The notes beneath the pieces were generated by a model. That model saw only the letters and a list, made by a program, of their open reading frames with translations. It made no database searches and was not told where the DNA came from. Shown here in pieces: positions 8,815-18,185 of a DNA stretch of 64,000 bases. The translations under genes were made by a program, and so were the position numbers. This DNA is from Vibrio tubiashii. Lineage in GTDB: Bacteria; Pseudomonadota; Gammaproteobacteria; Enterobacterales; Vibrionaceae. Position 1 is the first letter of the stretch, and every line of letters begins with the position of its first letter. The stretch spans positions 1,426,001-1,490,000 of the forward strand of contig NZ_CP117029.1 in NCBI RefSeq assembly GCF_028551255.1, read 5' to 3'.

Positions 8815-9633
8815 GTGAGAAACAAAGCGGCAGTTCTAACAACTATTATAAGTTTTTTCATTGGCTTAGCAGTCAAACCCTCGTCTGCAACAGAGTTAAA
8901 TGCAGAGGTAGAGCAAACAAAAGATGGTCTTGCTTTTGTCAGAAAAGCTAACCCAAGTGCGAGTCATAGGGTGGTGTTTATTCATGGCTCTCCAGGTAGC
9001 CATACCGCGTATGCAGACTACCTTGCCAACGAATCACTGCAGGAGCAAGCAGAGCTGATTTCTGTTGATCGCTTAGGCTATGGTGCATCAACATCGGATT
9101 TGGTTTCTAGCCTCGATAAGCAGGCTCAAGCCATTGGTGAACTGCTAGCCAGTGATAAATCTAATATATTGGTTGGACATTCGCTCGGAGCGCCTATCGC
9201 TTTGGCACTTGCACTTCAGCAGCCGGATAGGGTTGATGGTATGGTGTTGGTCGCGCCCGCTTTTGACCCTAAGCTCGAAGAACCAAAGTGGTACAACATA
9301 ATTGCTGATACTTGGCTTATCAATTGGGCATTGTCTAATGATTGGCAGACGTCGAATGGGGAGATGATGCCATTGGCTGAAGAGTTAAGTGAATTGAGTG
9401 GTAAAGATTGGCGCGTACTGGATACGCTTCCGGTGACGATCATTCATGGCAAAGAGGATACCATCGCAGACCCTGACAACTCGGTATTTGCTATTCAAAA
9501 ACTAACCGGAACGTCAAAGCAGTTGATTGAGGTAGAAAAAGAGGGCCATTTTATTCTGTGGCAAAATGTCCCTCTAATAACTAAGCAGATCCAAGATCTG
9601 TTGTCTGAAACTCAGCAAATGAGCAAGCACTAA
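8815..9633 (+). CDS. Secreted alpha/beta hydrolase
   Basis: A 272-residue protein that begins with a GTG preceded by a GAGGTGA ribosome binding site. A Sec-type signal peptide ending SSATEL covers about residues 1-26. The hydrolase fold is clear: oxyanion-hole HGSPGS (about residue 57), nucleophile elbow GHSLG (about 122), acid in [10 protein letters not shown] (about 213) and catalytic His in EGHFILW near the end. It should be a periplasmic or exported esterase or lipase-like enzyme. The substrate is unknown. Its stop overlaps that of the convergent metA by four bases. Confidence 0.88.
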   Translation: MRNKAAVLTTIISFFIGLAVKPSSATELNAEVEQTKDGLAFVRKANPSASHRVVFIHGSPGSHTAYADYLANESLQEQAELISVDRLGYGASTSDLVSSLDKQAQAIGELLASDKSNILVGHSLGAPIALALALQQPDRVDGMVLVAPAFDPKLEEPKWYNIIADTWLINWALSNDWQTSNGEMMPLAEELSELSGKDWRVLDTLPVTIIHGKEDTIADPDNSVFAIQKLTGTSKQLIEVEKEGHFILWQNVPLITKQIQDLLSETQQMSKH

Positions 9634-10571
9634 TCGTCTTTAGTAAAATTGGCTTCGCTGAAATGATCCAAGTCGTATGGCGTCTGTTGGTAAACGCAGT
9701 AATTTAGCCAGTTGGAAAACAGCAAGTGTCCGTGGCTGCGCCAGCTTGCGGTTGGCTTATTATCGGGGTTGTTATTTGGGTAGTAGTTGACTGGAATAAC
9801 TGGCTCCATGCCTTCACCCAAGTCACGAATGTATTCATTGTGTAAGGTATGAGAATCGTACTCAGGGTGACCAGTGACAAATACGTTTCGCTTATCTTTG
9901 GTGGCAGCCAGATAAACGCCTGCGACGTCTGATGTTGCAAGAATATCTAAGTCAGTATGTTCGGCAAGGAACTCTGGAGAGAAATCAGCGTAGCGGGAGT
10001 GTGGTGCTAAGAAGGTGTCATCAAAACCACGCAACACAGGGTGATAAGGCTGGTGGATCTTATGGTGATATACCCCTGACAGCTTATCCTTACGAGTACG
10101 TTTAGGCAGATCGTAGAGTAACTTCAAGCCTGCTTGGGCTGCCCAACAAACATACAGCGTTGAAGTGACATGTTCTTTCGCCCAACTCATGATGGTTTGC
10201 AAATGTTCCCAGTAGATCACATCTTCAAACTGGACTAAGCCTAATGGCGCACCAGTAATGATCAGTCCATCAAAGTTACGTCCTTTGACCATTTCAAACT
10301 GACGATAGAAGTTATCTAAGTGTTCTGTAGGCGTGTTTTTGCTTGGCCTATCATCAATGCGTAGTAGCTCAATATCCACCTGTAGCGGGCTGTTTGATAG
10401 CAAACGAAGGAACTGGGTTTCCGTCTCAATTTTCTTAGGCATAAGATTGAGGATCAGCACCTTAAGCGGACGAATTTCCTGTGTTGACGCACGAGACTCA
10501 GGCATGATGAAGATATTCTCGGTACGTAATACGTCAGATGCGGGTAATTGATCGGGGATCTTAATTGGCAC
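9630..10571 (-). CDS. metA: Homoserine O-succinyltransferase MetA
   Basis: A 313-residue enzyme that transfers a succinyl group from succinyl-CoA to homoserine, the first committed step of methionine synthesis. The catalytic Cys142 ([10 protein letters not shown]) and His235/Glu237 (TGHPEYD) are present. Residue 111 is Gly ([11 protein letters not shown]), as in succinyl-CoA users; Glu at this position marks acetyl-CoA users. The start is GTG with an AGGGAG ribosome binding site and gives the expected [12 protein letters not shown]-terminus. Tandem MetJ-box-like octamers upstream suggest repression by MetJ with S-adenosylmethionine. Confidence 0.97.
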   Translation of the reverse strand: MPIKIPDQLPASDVLRTENIFIMPESRASTQEIRPLKVLILNLMPKKIETETQFLRLLSNSPLQVDIELLRIDDRPSKNTPTEHLDNFYRQFEMVKGRNFDGLIITGAPLGLVQFEDVIYWEHLQTIMSWAKEHVTSTLYVCWAAQAGLKLLYDLPKRTRKDKLSGVYHHKIHQPYHPVLRGFDDTFLAPHSRYADFSPEFLAEHTDLDILATSDVAGVYLAATKDKRNVFVTGHPEYDSHTLHNEYIRDLGEGMEPVIPVNYYPNNNPDNKPTASWRSHGHLLFSNWLNYCVYQQTPYDLDHFSEANFTKDD

Positions 10572-10595
10572 AGCTTACTCCCTAAGCGTATTTAT

Positions 10596-10619
10596 GGACG
10601 TCTATACTTCTAAACTTAA
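10596..10619 (-). promoter_or_regulatory. MetJ operator (tandem met boxes) upstream of metA
   Basis: Read on the minus strand there are three adjacent octamers, TTAAGTTT, AGAAGTAT and AGACGTCC, matching the met box AGACGTCT at 4, 6 and 7 of 8 positions. They lie 25-48 bases upstream of the metA GTG. Two or more adjacent boxes are needed for cooperative MetJ binding, so at least the two proximal ones are credible. Confidence 0.75.
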
Positions 10620-10701
10620 CCCAATCAGAATGAGATGTCGATAGCCAATTTGGTCCAATTTATATTAATATTCGTGCGCGAACTCACTGGTTAAACTGAC
10701 T

Positions 10702-11097
10702 ATGACCCTAAAACTCACCTTGATTCGAGGCTTGCCTGGATCAGGTAAAAGCACATTGGCAAAGACAATCGATGCCAAACACTTTGAAGCTGATATGTAT
10801 TTTATCAACGACTGTGGCGAATATGTCTATCAGCCGGAGCAAATCGCAATGGCTCATCAGTGGTGTCAGCAGATGACTGAGCAAGCCTTGCTCAACGGCG
10901 ACAGTGTCGTTGTTTCAAACACATTTGTTCAACGCTGGGAAATTGTTCCTTACCTGAAGCTGGCTAAGCGCGTTAAAGCCCAATTTGAAGTACTCGAATG
11001 TCATAACAATTATGGCAACATTCATGGCGTTGCGCCTAATACGATAAAATCTATGAAAAAACGGTGGCAAGAATGGCAAAGCGTTCCCCAGTTGTAG
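10702..11097 (+). CDS. Small P-loop ATPase/kinase (AAA_33 type)
   Basis: A 131-residue protein with an excellent Walker A at residues 10-17 (GLPGSGKST) directly after the first strand, then an acidic stretch (HFEADMYFIND) and a VVVSNTFV strand. This is the compact layout of AAA_33 or polynucleotide-kinase-like proteins related to N4BP2L1, which is often short. The substrate is unknown. Its last 25 bases overlap the following DUF3859 gene in another frame, which suggests translational coupling and a joint role. Confidence 0.75.
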   Translation: MTLKLTLIRGLPGSGKSTLAKTIDAKHFEADMYFINDCGEYVYQPEQIAMAHQWCQQMTEQALLNGDSVVVSNTFVQRWEIVPYLKLAKRVKAQFEVLECHNNYGNIHGVAPNTIKSMKKRWQEWQSVPQL

Positions 11098-11510
11098 AGA
11101 TGACTTCTTACGGGATTTACAAAGAGTGGGATTCCAAATCTAAGCACTTACCTAAGATTCAAGAGTTCACGACCAAAGTCCCCGCCGATGAAGAAATTGA
11201 ATTTGGTTTCATCGTCAATATAAAGAAAGCCAAAGGTGAAGTGATAGAGTTTTGTATTGCCCACCCAGGAGTGAAAGGTAAAAAAGGACAAACTTTAGAA
11301 CCATTTTGTGGCGACTTGCATGTCGGAAGTAATGACTGGGATTTTTATCTGGGTGACACTATTCAGTTACTTGATCCAGTTGACGGGTTTGAATCAAACA
11401 TTGGCAAATGGCGCATGATTATCACGTTGAATGATAAGGTGATTGCTGAAAAAACGTTTGATGTGTATGCGCGAGATGAAGGCGAGTTTTGGAAACAGCG
11501 TGGATTTTAA
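11073..11510 (+). CDS. DUF3859 domain protein
   Basis: A 145-residue cytosolic protein that I recognise as DUF3859 from the pattern VEMTSYGIYKEWDSKSKHLPKI near the start and the beta-rich core (FGFIVNIKKAKGEVIEFCI; WRMIITLNDKVIAEKTFDV). No catalytic motif is apparent. The longest frame begins at a GTG at 11064, but the ATG at 11073 is preferred. It overlaps the end of the P-loop gene upstream, so the two are probably expressed together. Function unknown. Confidence 0.75.
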   Translation: MAKRSPVVEMTSYGIYKEWDSKSKHLPKIQEFTTKVPADEEIEFGFIVNIKKAKGEVIEFCIAHPGVKGKKGQTLEPFCGDLHVGSNDWDFYLGDTIQLLDPVDGFESNIGKWRMIITLNDKVIAEKTFDVYARDEGEFWKQRGF

Positions 11511-11614
11511 TCTCTATATTTATGGATTAAACCATAGCATTAGTAAGGAGTTGTTTTCCGCAGACTATACTTATTAGATTGTTTACCTACGCTTCTTGAG
11601 ATAAGGGTCAATCT

Positions 11615-12910
11615 ATGTTGTTTTTTAAGAACAAAGAGCCAGAAAAAACATCAAACCATTCGGATCATGTTTACGCTGCGATAAAAAAACATGTGGCGTG
11701 GATCGAGTTTAGTCCCGATGGCATTATCCAAGATGCTAGTGCGTTGTTTCTTAGTGTTGTTGGTTATTCTCTAGAGGAAGTAAAAGGCAAACATCATCGG
11801 ATTTTTTGTACAGATGATTACATAAGTTCTGCTGCTTATCAGAGTTTTTGGCGAGATCTTGCTAATGGGTCGACCAAGGAAGGCACGTTTGAACGAAAAA
11901 ACAAACTTGGTGAAACTATTGTTCTAGAAGCGACTTACTTTCCAATTTATGACTCGGATGGAAAGGTGTCGAGTGTGGCGAAGATTGCTTCTGACATAAC
12001 CGATATGTTTTATGTAAACCAGAAGAATGATGCACTTTTCTCTGCGTTAGACAAGTCTCAAGCGATTATTGAATTTGATCCTAAAGGGACTGTTCTTTTT
12101 GCGAATCCAAACTTTCTCAATACTCTTGGATATAGCCTATCTCAAGTTCAGGGACAGCATCATCGCATGTTCTGCTTTGATGAATTCTACCATGACAATC
12201 CTCACTTTTGGCGCGAGCTTGAAGATGGTCAGATAAAGTCTGGCTTGTTTCAGCGTAGAAGCGCTAATGGTGCAAGTATCTGGATCGAAGCATCTTACAA
12301 TCCGATCAGAGATGAAACAGGAAAAGTGGTAAAGGTAGTTAAGTTTGCCAGTGATATCACCACTCGTATTGAGCGAAACCAAGCTATCGCCGAAGCTTCT
12401 GAAGTGGCTTACTCAACTTCTGTTGAGACGGCGCAAATCGCACAACAAGGGTCGCAGTTACTCGCCGACTCTGTAGAGGTCTCTCTAAACGTCTCCCATA
12501 AAGCCGAAGAAACGGTGCAAAAAGTTCAACAGTTAAATGCCAGTTCGCAAAACATCCAAAACATTGTTTCTACGATTCAAGGTATTGCTGATCAAACTAA
12601 TTTGTTAGCACTCAATGCAGCGATAGAGGCAGCGCGAGCAGGGGAGCACGGACGTGGTTTTGCCGTCGTTGCTGACGAGGTACGTCAACTCGCTTCGCGG
12701 ACTTCAGAGTCAACCGATGAGATCGTAAAAGTGGTGGAGGAAAATCAAGGACTGATTAAGGAAGTGACCGATATGATGAGTGAAGTATCCTCAATATCGG
12801 AGCAAGGCAATGCGAAAATTACTGAAGTGTCGACGGTTATGGATGAGATTCATAAAGGGGCGGAAAATGTCTCGAATACCGTTATGAGTCTTTCAGAAAG
12901 CCAATCCTAA
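11615..12910 (+). CDS. Soluble double-PAS methyl-accepting chemotaxis protein (BdlA-like)
   Basis: A 431-residue chemoreceptor without membrane segments. Two PAS domains (about residues 25-135 and 145-255) each carry the same HHRxFC element (GKHHRIFC and GQHHRMFC) and end in the typical SDIT motif. A short signalling helix pair follows, with the highly conserved hairpin tip containing [26 protein letters not shown], which contacts CheA and CheW. The layout matches BdlA of Pseudomonas aeruginosa, which links chemotaxis-like sensing to biofilm dispersal. The PAS domains may bind flavin or heme to sense redox or oxygen state. It stands alone, with an open gap upstream and a hairpin at its stop codon. 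Confidence 0.9.
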   Translation: MLFFKNKEPEKTSNHSDHVYAAIKKHVAWIEFSPDGIIQDASALFLSVVGYSLEEVKGKHHRIFCTDDYISSAAYQSFWRDLANGSTKEGTFERKNKLGETIVLEATYFPIYDSDGKVSSVAKIASDITDMFYVNQKNDALFSALDKSQAIIEFDPKGTVLFANPNFLNTLGYSLSQVQGQHHRMFCFDEFYHDNPHFWRELEDGQIKSGLFQRRSANGASIWIEASYNPIRDETGKVVKVVKFASDITTRIERNQAIAEASEVAYSTSVETAQIAQQGSQLLADSVEVSLNVSHKAEETVQKVQQLNASSQNIQNIVSTIQGIADQTNLLALNAAIEAARAGEHGRGFAVVADEVRQLASRTSESTDEIVKVVEENQGLIKEVTDMMSEVSSISEQGNAKITEVSTVMDEIHKGAENVSNTVMSLSESQS

Positions 12911-12926
12911 GTAGATAGGATTGGCT
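12899..12926. terminator. Hairpin overlapping the chemoreceptor stop codon
   Basis: An 11-bp perfect stem (AGCCAATCCTA / TAGGATTGGCT) with a 6-base loop lies between the convergent chemoreceptor and unknown gene, and contains the chemoreceptor stop codon. No T-tract follows on either strand, so it may be a weak or factor-assisted terminator. Confidence 0.55.
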
Positions 12927-12935
12927 AGGCGATTA

Positions 12936-13319
12936 TCAGATGCGAGAGAAATCGTAACCAGCAGCAAGTAGAAGGCCGCGCTCATGTTTAATCAGTTGAG
13001 CTCGGTCTTCAATCAATTCATTGAGCGCTTGACGTGGTTTGCCTGCTAGCACTTTGTAATCGTCAAAAGAGTTACTGGCATCTATGGCGGCAAACATTTC
13101 GCTAATCACGTTACGCGCTTCACACGGGTTACTATCCGTTTTGAAATACTCGACACCTTTGGCAGCGTCTCGCATTTCATCTAGCAGTTCTATTGGGCTT
13201 GTTTCCTGTGCCACAGCAAGATAATTGTCCAGTACTCGCTTGGCAAACAGTAGCTCTTTTAATGGTATGTCACGGCCACTCTCAATGAGCGTCGGGCTTA
13301 GAATATTATTTGAGCTCAT
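12936..13319 (-). CDS. Unknown 127-residue cytosolic protein
   Basis: I do not recognise a family. The protein is acidic to neutral, predicted mostly helical (FAKRVLDNYLAVAQ; EARNVISEMFAAIDAS; RQALNELIEDRAQLIKHERG), with no signal peptide or membrane segment. The longest frame opens at a TTG at 13346, but the ATG at 13319 has a clear AAGGA ribosome binding site eight bases upstream. It is convergent with the chemoreceptor and appears to be a single-gene unit. Confidence 0.65.
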   Translation of the reverse strand: MSSNNILSPTLIESGRDIPLKELLFAKRVLDNYLAVAQETSPIELLDEMRDAAKGVEYFKTDSNPCEARNVISEMFAAIDASNSFDDYKVLAGKPRQALNELIEDRAQLIKHERGLLLAAGYDFSRI

Positions 13320-13474
13320 GTTCAATCCTTGGGTCAAATGTATCAATAACTCAAAGCAGTCTAAATTATCAAAGCGATAAAGTGAACAATCTAATTGACT
13401 GTGTTTTAAAGTAAATACGCCCTTAGTTTCTAGCTAGTAATCCATGTGTTGCAATTCGCCCAGTGCACCTTGGG

Positions 13475-14866
13475 TTAGTTTTTCATCAATCCGGCTAGTC
13501 TTGGTTGGTTATCTATAGGCGAAAAGTTGCTCAGATTTGGAAATAGATCGTGAGTTTGAGAGCGCGTCGCACCAAACCACAGGGCTAATTCTGCATAGAG
13601 CTCATCAATTGCCGTCGTGGGTATCAAAACACCATCGCCAATATCCAACGGGTTTTCATCGCCTAGCGTGAGAGCGGGATAATCACCAAAAACTTTACCG
13701 CCATTGACGCTATTGCCCATAACAATAGTGTTGCCGCCCCAGCCATGATCGGTACCATTGCCATTTGAGGTTAAGGTTCGACCAAAGTCAGATCCGGTAA
13801 ATGTGACAACCTGATCTGCTACGCCCAACTCGTCTAAGCTTTGCTGAAATTCACCGAGTGCTTGGCTGAGCACTTTTAACATTCGAGCATGACTGTCGAG
13901 TAGCTCATCATGGTGATCCCAGCCAATATAACGTAAAAAGAATGTCTGCTGTTTGTGATGCAGTTTATCTGCCGCTTTGATTGATTGAGCCACTTTACGT
14001 AGCTGCTGAGATAAGTCGCTGTCCGAAAAGCGCGTGTTGATCTTTATTTTCTGTACCGCGTCACGAAACACCTCATGCTGGGCTTGTGACTCACGAGTGA
14101 TAGCTAGATAGCTGTCTTTGAAAGGATCTCCTGGGTAGTTAGCATTTAAGCTTTTAACAAAATGCTCTACCAACTGTTCATTTAACGGTGTCGATTCTTC
14201 ATTGATGTATAAACCAACGCTGCCTGATTTAGTAATTGAATAAGGAGCGGCAAGATGACCATTTTGCATTATGTTGTTGCCTGCCAATGAGATGTTCATC
14301 GGGATCTCATCAATAGTCTTGTTCTTCTGTATAGAATCTGCAAAGTAGCCAAACCAGCCGCGATTAATACGTTCACCGGGTCTGCCCGTTTGCCAGTGCT
14401 TAAATTGGTCTGAGTGAGACATCAGCCCAAGTGGCAGCTTGAGTTGATTACTGTAAAACTTCTGTTTTGTGACGGGCTCTATCATAGGCGCAGTATTGGC
14501 GACAAACGCAAGGCGCTTTTCCTCAAATAGCTGCTGCACTTCATCCATGCTTTCATGCACACCAAACTGTTTTCCATCATGCGTTTTGAAGTCGGTTAAT
14601 GGTAAGAGGCTAGACTTATCTAAGGCCAGATTACTGCGTGTTTTCTTGTATTCTCGATAATGCGGGGCTGAGGTGGGAACCAACATGTTAAAAGAATCAT
14701 TGCCACCATCAAGCATGATAAAAACCAAAGATTTTTTGCTCGGCTTAATGTTTCCCACTATGGCTTTGGTATTTTTCGGTGCAGCGTAAACAGGTGCTTG
14801 TCCCGCTAACATTAGACCAGTCGCCGTTGCCGATGACTTGATAAAGTTTCTACGTGAAATACCCAT
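13475..14866 (-). CDS. DUF1501 protein with twin-arginine signal
   Basis: A 463-residue protein beginning MGISRRNFIKSSATATG, a twin-arginine export signal with cleavage after about residue 28 (PVYAAP). The mature part has the DUF1501 pattern, a sulfatase/alkaline-phosphatase-like fold: FIMLDGGNDSFNMLVP near residue 48, TFTGSDFGRTLTSNGNGTDHGWGG near residue 355, and IGWDHHDE in between, with several Asp/His that may bind metal. It should act folded in the periplasm. DUF1501 genes are commonly paired with DUF1800 genes, as here, four bases apart. The substrate of the pair is unknown. Confidence 0.9.
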   Translation of the reverse strand: MGISRRNFIKSSATATGLMLAGQAPVYAAPKNTKAIVGNIKPSKKSLVFIMLDGGNDSFNMLVPTSAPHYREYKKTRSNLALDKSSLLPLTDFKTHDGKQFGVHESMDEVQQLFEEKRLAFVANTAPMIEPVTKQKFYSNQLKLPLGLMSHSDQFKHWQTGRPGERINRGWFGYFADSIQKNKTIDEIPMNISLAGNNIMQNGHLAAPYSITKSGSVGLYINEESTPLNEQLVEHFVKSLNANYPGDPFKDSYLAITRESQAQHEVFRDAVQKIKINTRFSDSDLSQQLRKVAQSIKAADKLHHKQQTFFLRYIGWDHHDELLDSHARMLKVLSQALGEFQQSLDELGVADQVVTFTGSDFGRTLTSNGNGTDHGWGGNTIVMGNSVNGGKVFGDYPALTLGDENPLDIGDGVLIPTTAIDELYAELALWFGATRSQTHDLFPNLSNFSPIDNQPRLAGLMKN

Positions 14867-14869
14867 TGA

Positions 14870-16642
14870 CTACGCCTCCTGTACGGTAAATTCTGGTGAA
14901 ATAGCGATAAAAAAGATAATGGTTTGCACAACCCATTCTGGGTTGTTGTTATATGCCGCAAACGCTGAAAGGATCTGAGGCTTATTAGGGAGGCTTTCTT
15001 TGCCAGTAAGCAGCAGGCTCAATTCGTCAATGAGAGCTGAATGATTGTTGATGTTTTCCGCCTTCTCTACGTATGTCGCTAAGCCTAAGGTCAGCTTGTC
15101 ACGGACTTTGGTTTGTAGGACATCGATATCAAGTTCAGGGACATTGTTAATGCCCGGTTGAGTGCTGATTTCAGTGCTGACTGCGGGTAGGTACCCACCA
15201 AACAACCAGTAATACATATAGTTGACGTAAGCCAGCGAAGTCGCAGTGTTGTGCAGTTCAAACTCAGGGGCTACCAGTTTGGCAGTTTCAATAGGGCCAT
15301 GTGGCACAAAGTCGGACTTATAGAAGTTAAATACCGTTGGCGACGAAAACGGGTGTTGTTCAAGCTGATCGATAATGTCATCCCCAATCAACCAGTGTTT
15401 ACCGGATTGGTTGCTGGCATTGAAAGCGCGCAGTAATTGAGTCACACGTAATACCGGAGATTTAAGCTTTTGCGACTGTACAAGTTTGCCATTTTGCTTT
15501 TTCGCCGATACAAAGCGTGTTTTGCCAATCGGGTGATTAAGTGGAAAGCTCAGTGTCGTTTCTACCGCCTGTTTAAGATTGCCTTGTGGTCCAAAGGCCT
15601 TGGCGACCGCTTCTACATACTCTGCACTTGGGTTTGAAGTAACGAGTTGATTGATCAGCTTGGTTGCAATAAAAGGCGCGGTACTTGGGTGGGCTGTCAG
15701 TCTTTCTGTGACGTTTCGAATCTCGGTCTCGCCTGAGGTTTGGCCTTTAAGACGAATAAACCCGTTAAGTAGCGCTTTGCTCCCTCTGTCGTGAAAAGCT
15801 TCATCGATGGTCATTGGTTGAGTCATATTTACAAATGGTATCGACTTAAAGTTGTTCTCTATGCCGTCGTCAAAGCTAATTGGGTAGCCGTTAAAATCGT
15901 TCTGCCAGAAACTATTGTTCCATTCAAATTGGTAGCTGCTTGCTTTGATACCAGTGAAAACGCGCGCCATCTGTTTGATGTCACGATTATCGTAAGTAGG
16001 GATAGACTGGCCTTTGTCATCTTTTTTATGGGAGCCATCCATATTGAGTTGATACAAGCCGATAGAAAACAACTGCATAATCTCGCGAGCGTAGTTTTCA
16101 TCAGGGTGAATACCTCGTTCTGGGTCTTCTTTCTGGTTGTTCATATGACTGAGATATACCCCCATGCAAGGGTGCATCGAGACGTCATAAAGCAAATCAG
16201 CGTAGTTTCCAAAAGCATGCTTGTAGAGTAAGTCGTAGTAGCTCGCCATACCGACAGCATCGAGTTCTAAAGCGGAGTTGTCGGATATGACCAAAATTTC
16301 ACTTAGGGCATGGGCAACTCTCTGACGAAGTAGGTGGGAATCAGAAGAGAGTGCATTCTGCCACCACGCCATACGAAAGTACCATTTGTATGGCAGTGCA
16401 GGGTTATTGCCATCGCCGTCTATCGCACTTTGACCATATGTGTTGAGTAACTTGGCCCTGAAATCACGCCAAATGCTTTCTGTGGCATTTTGAAACGTAT
16501 CATCGCGAGAAAGCTCTGTATTCAGTTGGCGTTGAAGCCATTTCTCTATGCCGATTTTAGACACTAGATCAATGAGCGCTTGATCCGCGCCAAGCGTTGC
16601 TTGCATTAGAAATCGACTGACTTGCTGCTTGCTATTGTTCAT
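14870..16642 (-). CDS. DUF1800 domain protein
   Basis: A 590-residue protein with the DUF1800 signatures RFLMQATLGADQALIDLV near the start, VAHALSEILVISDNSAL, a YYDLLYKHAFGNYADLLYDV stretch, and EDPERGIHPDENYAREIMQLFSIGLY. No clear export signal is visible, in contrast to its Tat-exported DUF1501 partner. The longest frame starts at a TTG at 16666; the ATG at 16642 (MNNSKQQVSRFLMQATLG) fits the family N-terminus better. The gene is first in the two-gene operon. The role of such pairs is not established; links to exported or cell-surface assemblies have been suggested for relatives. Confidence 0.88.
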   Translation of the reverse strand: MNNSKQQVSRFLMQATLGADQALIDLVSKIGIEKWLQRQLNTELSRDDTFQNATESIWRDFRAKLLNTYGQSAIDGDGNNPALPYKWYFRMAWWQNALSSDSHLLRQRVAHALSEILVISDNSALELDAVGMASYYDLLYKHAFGNYADLLYDVSMHPCMGVYLSHMNNQKEDPERGIHPDENYAREIMQLFSIGLYQLNMDGSHKKDDKGQSIPTYDNRDIKQMARVFTGIKASSYQFEWNNSFWQNDFNGYPISFDDGIENNFKSIPFVNMTQPMTIDEAFHDRGSKALLNGFIRLKGQTSGETEIRNVTERLTAHPSTAPFIATKLINQLVTSNPSAEYVEAVAKAFGPQGNLKQAVETTLSFPLNHPIGKTRFVSAKKQNGKLVQSQKLKSPVLRVTQLLRAFNASNQSGKHWLIGDDIIDQLEQHPFSSPTVFNFYKSDFVPHGPIETAKLVAPEFELHNTATSLAYVNYMYYWLFGGYLPAVSTEISTQPGINNVPELDIDVLQTKVRDKLTLGLATYVEKAENINNHSALIDELSLLLTGKESLPNKPQILSAFAAYNNNPEWVVQTIIFFIAISPEFTVQEA

Positions 16643-16793
16643 GATTCTTTCTTCTGTGGCTGACAACTTAATGTTAGTAGAATCGGAATGTTAGCGTGCA
16701 AGAGGTTAACGTTTCGTTATCGTCCGTGATTGGTTTAAATTGATGTGAAAGGAATGGGGGAGTTCATTGGTAGTACCAAGTACTGGCCATTGA

Positions 16794-17303
16794 CTACAAT
16801 CCGCGGATCTTGGCGATTTCATCTGGCTTAATGCCTAAAGATTCAAGGAATTTTTGGTGTTCTTGCGGCTCCATCTCTTCAAACTTCTGGTGCCATTTCA
16901 GCATGTCATTCTCGTTGAAGCCTGCCGCGGACATGATTTCAACCCAGCGTTGTTTGTCGACCATGTTTTCATTAAGCAACTCAGGCTCTTGCAGAAGTAC
17001 GACAATCGCTTTTTGTTGGTTACGTAGTGCTTGAATCTCTCGCTCTAAATCACTGAAATGATCTTTTAACAGTTGAGTTTGAGATTGCCCTTGCTTGTCT
17101 AGCAGAGACTTGATGCTAGCAATAGAAAGACCATATGAGCGATAAGAAGTGATAGCTTCGAGCCTTTCAACTTGTTTTTCACCATACCAGCGGTAACCGT
17201 TATCGGAGCGATGAGATGGCAGTAGTAGGTTTTCTCGCTCGTAATACAAAATCGTGGTGCGGGAAATCCCGAATTGTTTAGCAAGTTGAGTGACAGTAAG
17301 CAT
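16794..17303 (-). CDS. MerR-family transcriptional regulator
   Basis: A 169-residue regulator with the MerR winged helix (LTVTQLAKQFGISRTTILYYERENLL, then RSDNGYRWYGEKQVERLEAI), a coiled-coil dimer helix (about residues 75-110) and a C-terminal helical part (RWVEIMSAAGFNENDMLKWHQKFEEM). No cysteine metal site is present, so an organic or stress signal is more likely than a metal. The start at 17303 has a GGAG ribosome binding site; the longer frame (17330) does not fit the family. A promoter with a 19-base spacer, the hallmark of MerR control, lies directly upstream, so it is probably autoregulated. Confidence 0.9.
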   Translation of the reverse strand: MLTVTQLAKQFGISRTTILYYERENLLLPSHRSDNGYRWYGEKQVERLEAITSYRSYGLSIASIKSLLDKQGQSQTQLLKDHFSDLEREIQALRNQQKAIVVLLQEPELLNENMVDKQRWVEIMSAAGFNENDMLKWHQKFEEMEPQEHQKFLESLGIKPDEIAKIRGL

Positions 17304-17332
17304 AGAAACTCCAAGCCTTGGTTGATTCACTA

Positions 17333-17363
17333 AAGTTAAACCCTACACCAATAGACGGGTCAA
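17333..17363 (-). promoter_or_regulatory. MerR-type promoter with 19-base spacer
   Basis: Reading on the minus strand: a -35 element TTGACC, exactly 19 bases, then a -10 element TAACTT, about 30 bases upstream of the MerR start codon. The spacer contains ACCC...GGGT arms. Ordinary promoters have 17-base spacers; 19 or 20 bases with a dyad in the spacer is what MerR proteins untwist to activate. Confidence 0.6.
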
Positions 17364-17454
17364 GTTTATCAGGAACGACGGGAGGAAAAGTGATGTCACA
17401 AGAGTGATAACGCAAGGTATCAATTTGTTCCTTGCGTATCATGAGAAAGAGGGG

Positions 17455-18084
17455 CTACTTTTGGAACAGAATATAAGCGTCATGCACACCTTGAATCAGC
17501 ATCTGCATTCCAATTACCGTTAGAATCAGCCCCATTAATCGCGTGACGATATTGATTCCACTCTCACCAAGTTTATCGACCAGTTTGGGACCAAATAAAA
17601 AACAGACAAAGGTGATAAGACAAAGCAAGGCAAACGCCGCGATCGTCACCACGATGCTGAAGATATCGCCCGAGGCAGAGTAGTTCATTGCCGTAGCTAT
17701 GGTTCCCGGGCCCGCTAAGATAGGGAGGGCAAGTGGAGAGATGGCAATATCCCCGTCTTGGGAGGCTTCTTCGCTGTCATGGCTGTGCATCTTCGAAGAG
17801 TTGCCTTGCAGCATATGATAGCCGACAAGAAAGACGAGAATACCACCTGCCAACCTAAGGGCTGGCAGGGTTATGCCAAATACTTCAAAGATACCTTTAC
17901 CAAGAAAGCTAAATGCAGCAACAATGGCAAATGCTGTTGCCAGCGCTTTAAACGCTGTTTGTTTACGTTGTTCTGCGGTTTGCTGTCCGGTCATTCCGAC
18001 AAAGACAGCCGTATTGGCAATCGGGTTCATCATCGCAAAGAAACCCATAAATACGGTGACAGCAGTGGTGGTTAAATCGTGCAT
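17455..18084 (-). CDS. MarC-family integral membrane protein
   Basis: A 209-residue protein with six predicted membrane segments and the MarC (UPF0056) signatures FFAMMNPIANTAVFVGMT near the start, SPLALPILAGPGTIATAM in the middle and LMGLILTVIGMQMLIQGV near the end. A short histidine/serine-rich loop (about residues 97-110) is cytosolic or periplasmic. The family was once linked to multiple antibiotic resistance, but that is not supported, and the transport substrate is unknown. It is a single gene between the MerR regulator and the efflux operon. Confidence 0.92.
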   Translation of the reverse strand: MHDLTTTAVTVFMGFFAMMNPIANTAVFVGMTGQQTAEQRKQTAFKALATAFAIVAAFSFLGKGIFEVFGITLPALRLAGGILVFLVGYHMLQGNSSKMHSHDSEEASQDGDIAISPLALPILAGPGTIATAMNYSASGDIFSIVVTIAAFALLCLITFVCFLFGPKLVDKLGESGINIVTRLMGLILTVIGMQMLIQGVHDAYILFQK

Positions 18085-18185
18085 CAGTCAATCACTTATC
18101 TAGTCAGTTTAGTAATCACATTAGCACAATTTATAAAAATTGAGCTATCCATAGCTGTAAATAAATGGCATCTAGCTACCTGATT

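Noticed and set aside
15791..16231. 146-residue frame opposite the DUF1800 gene
   Set aside because: It lies within a conserved DUF1800 coding frame; no recognisable protein family.
16767..16779. TTGGTAGTACCAA palindrome downstream of the MerR gene
   Set aside because: It lies downstream of the gene it would control and has a single-base centre; probably chance.
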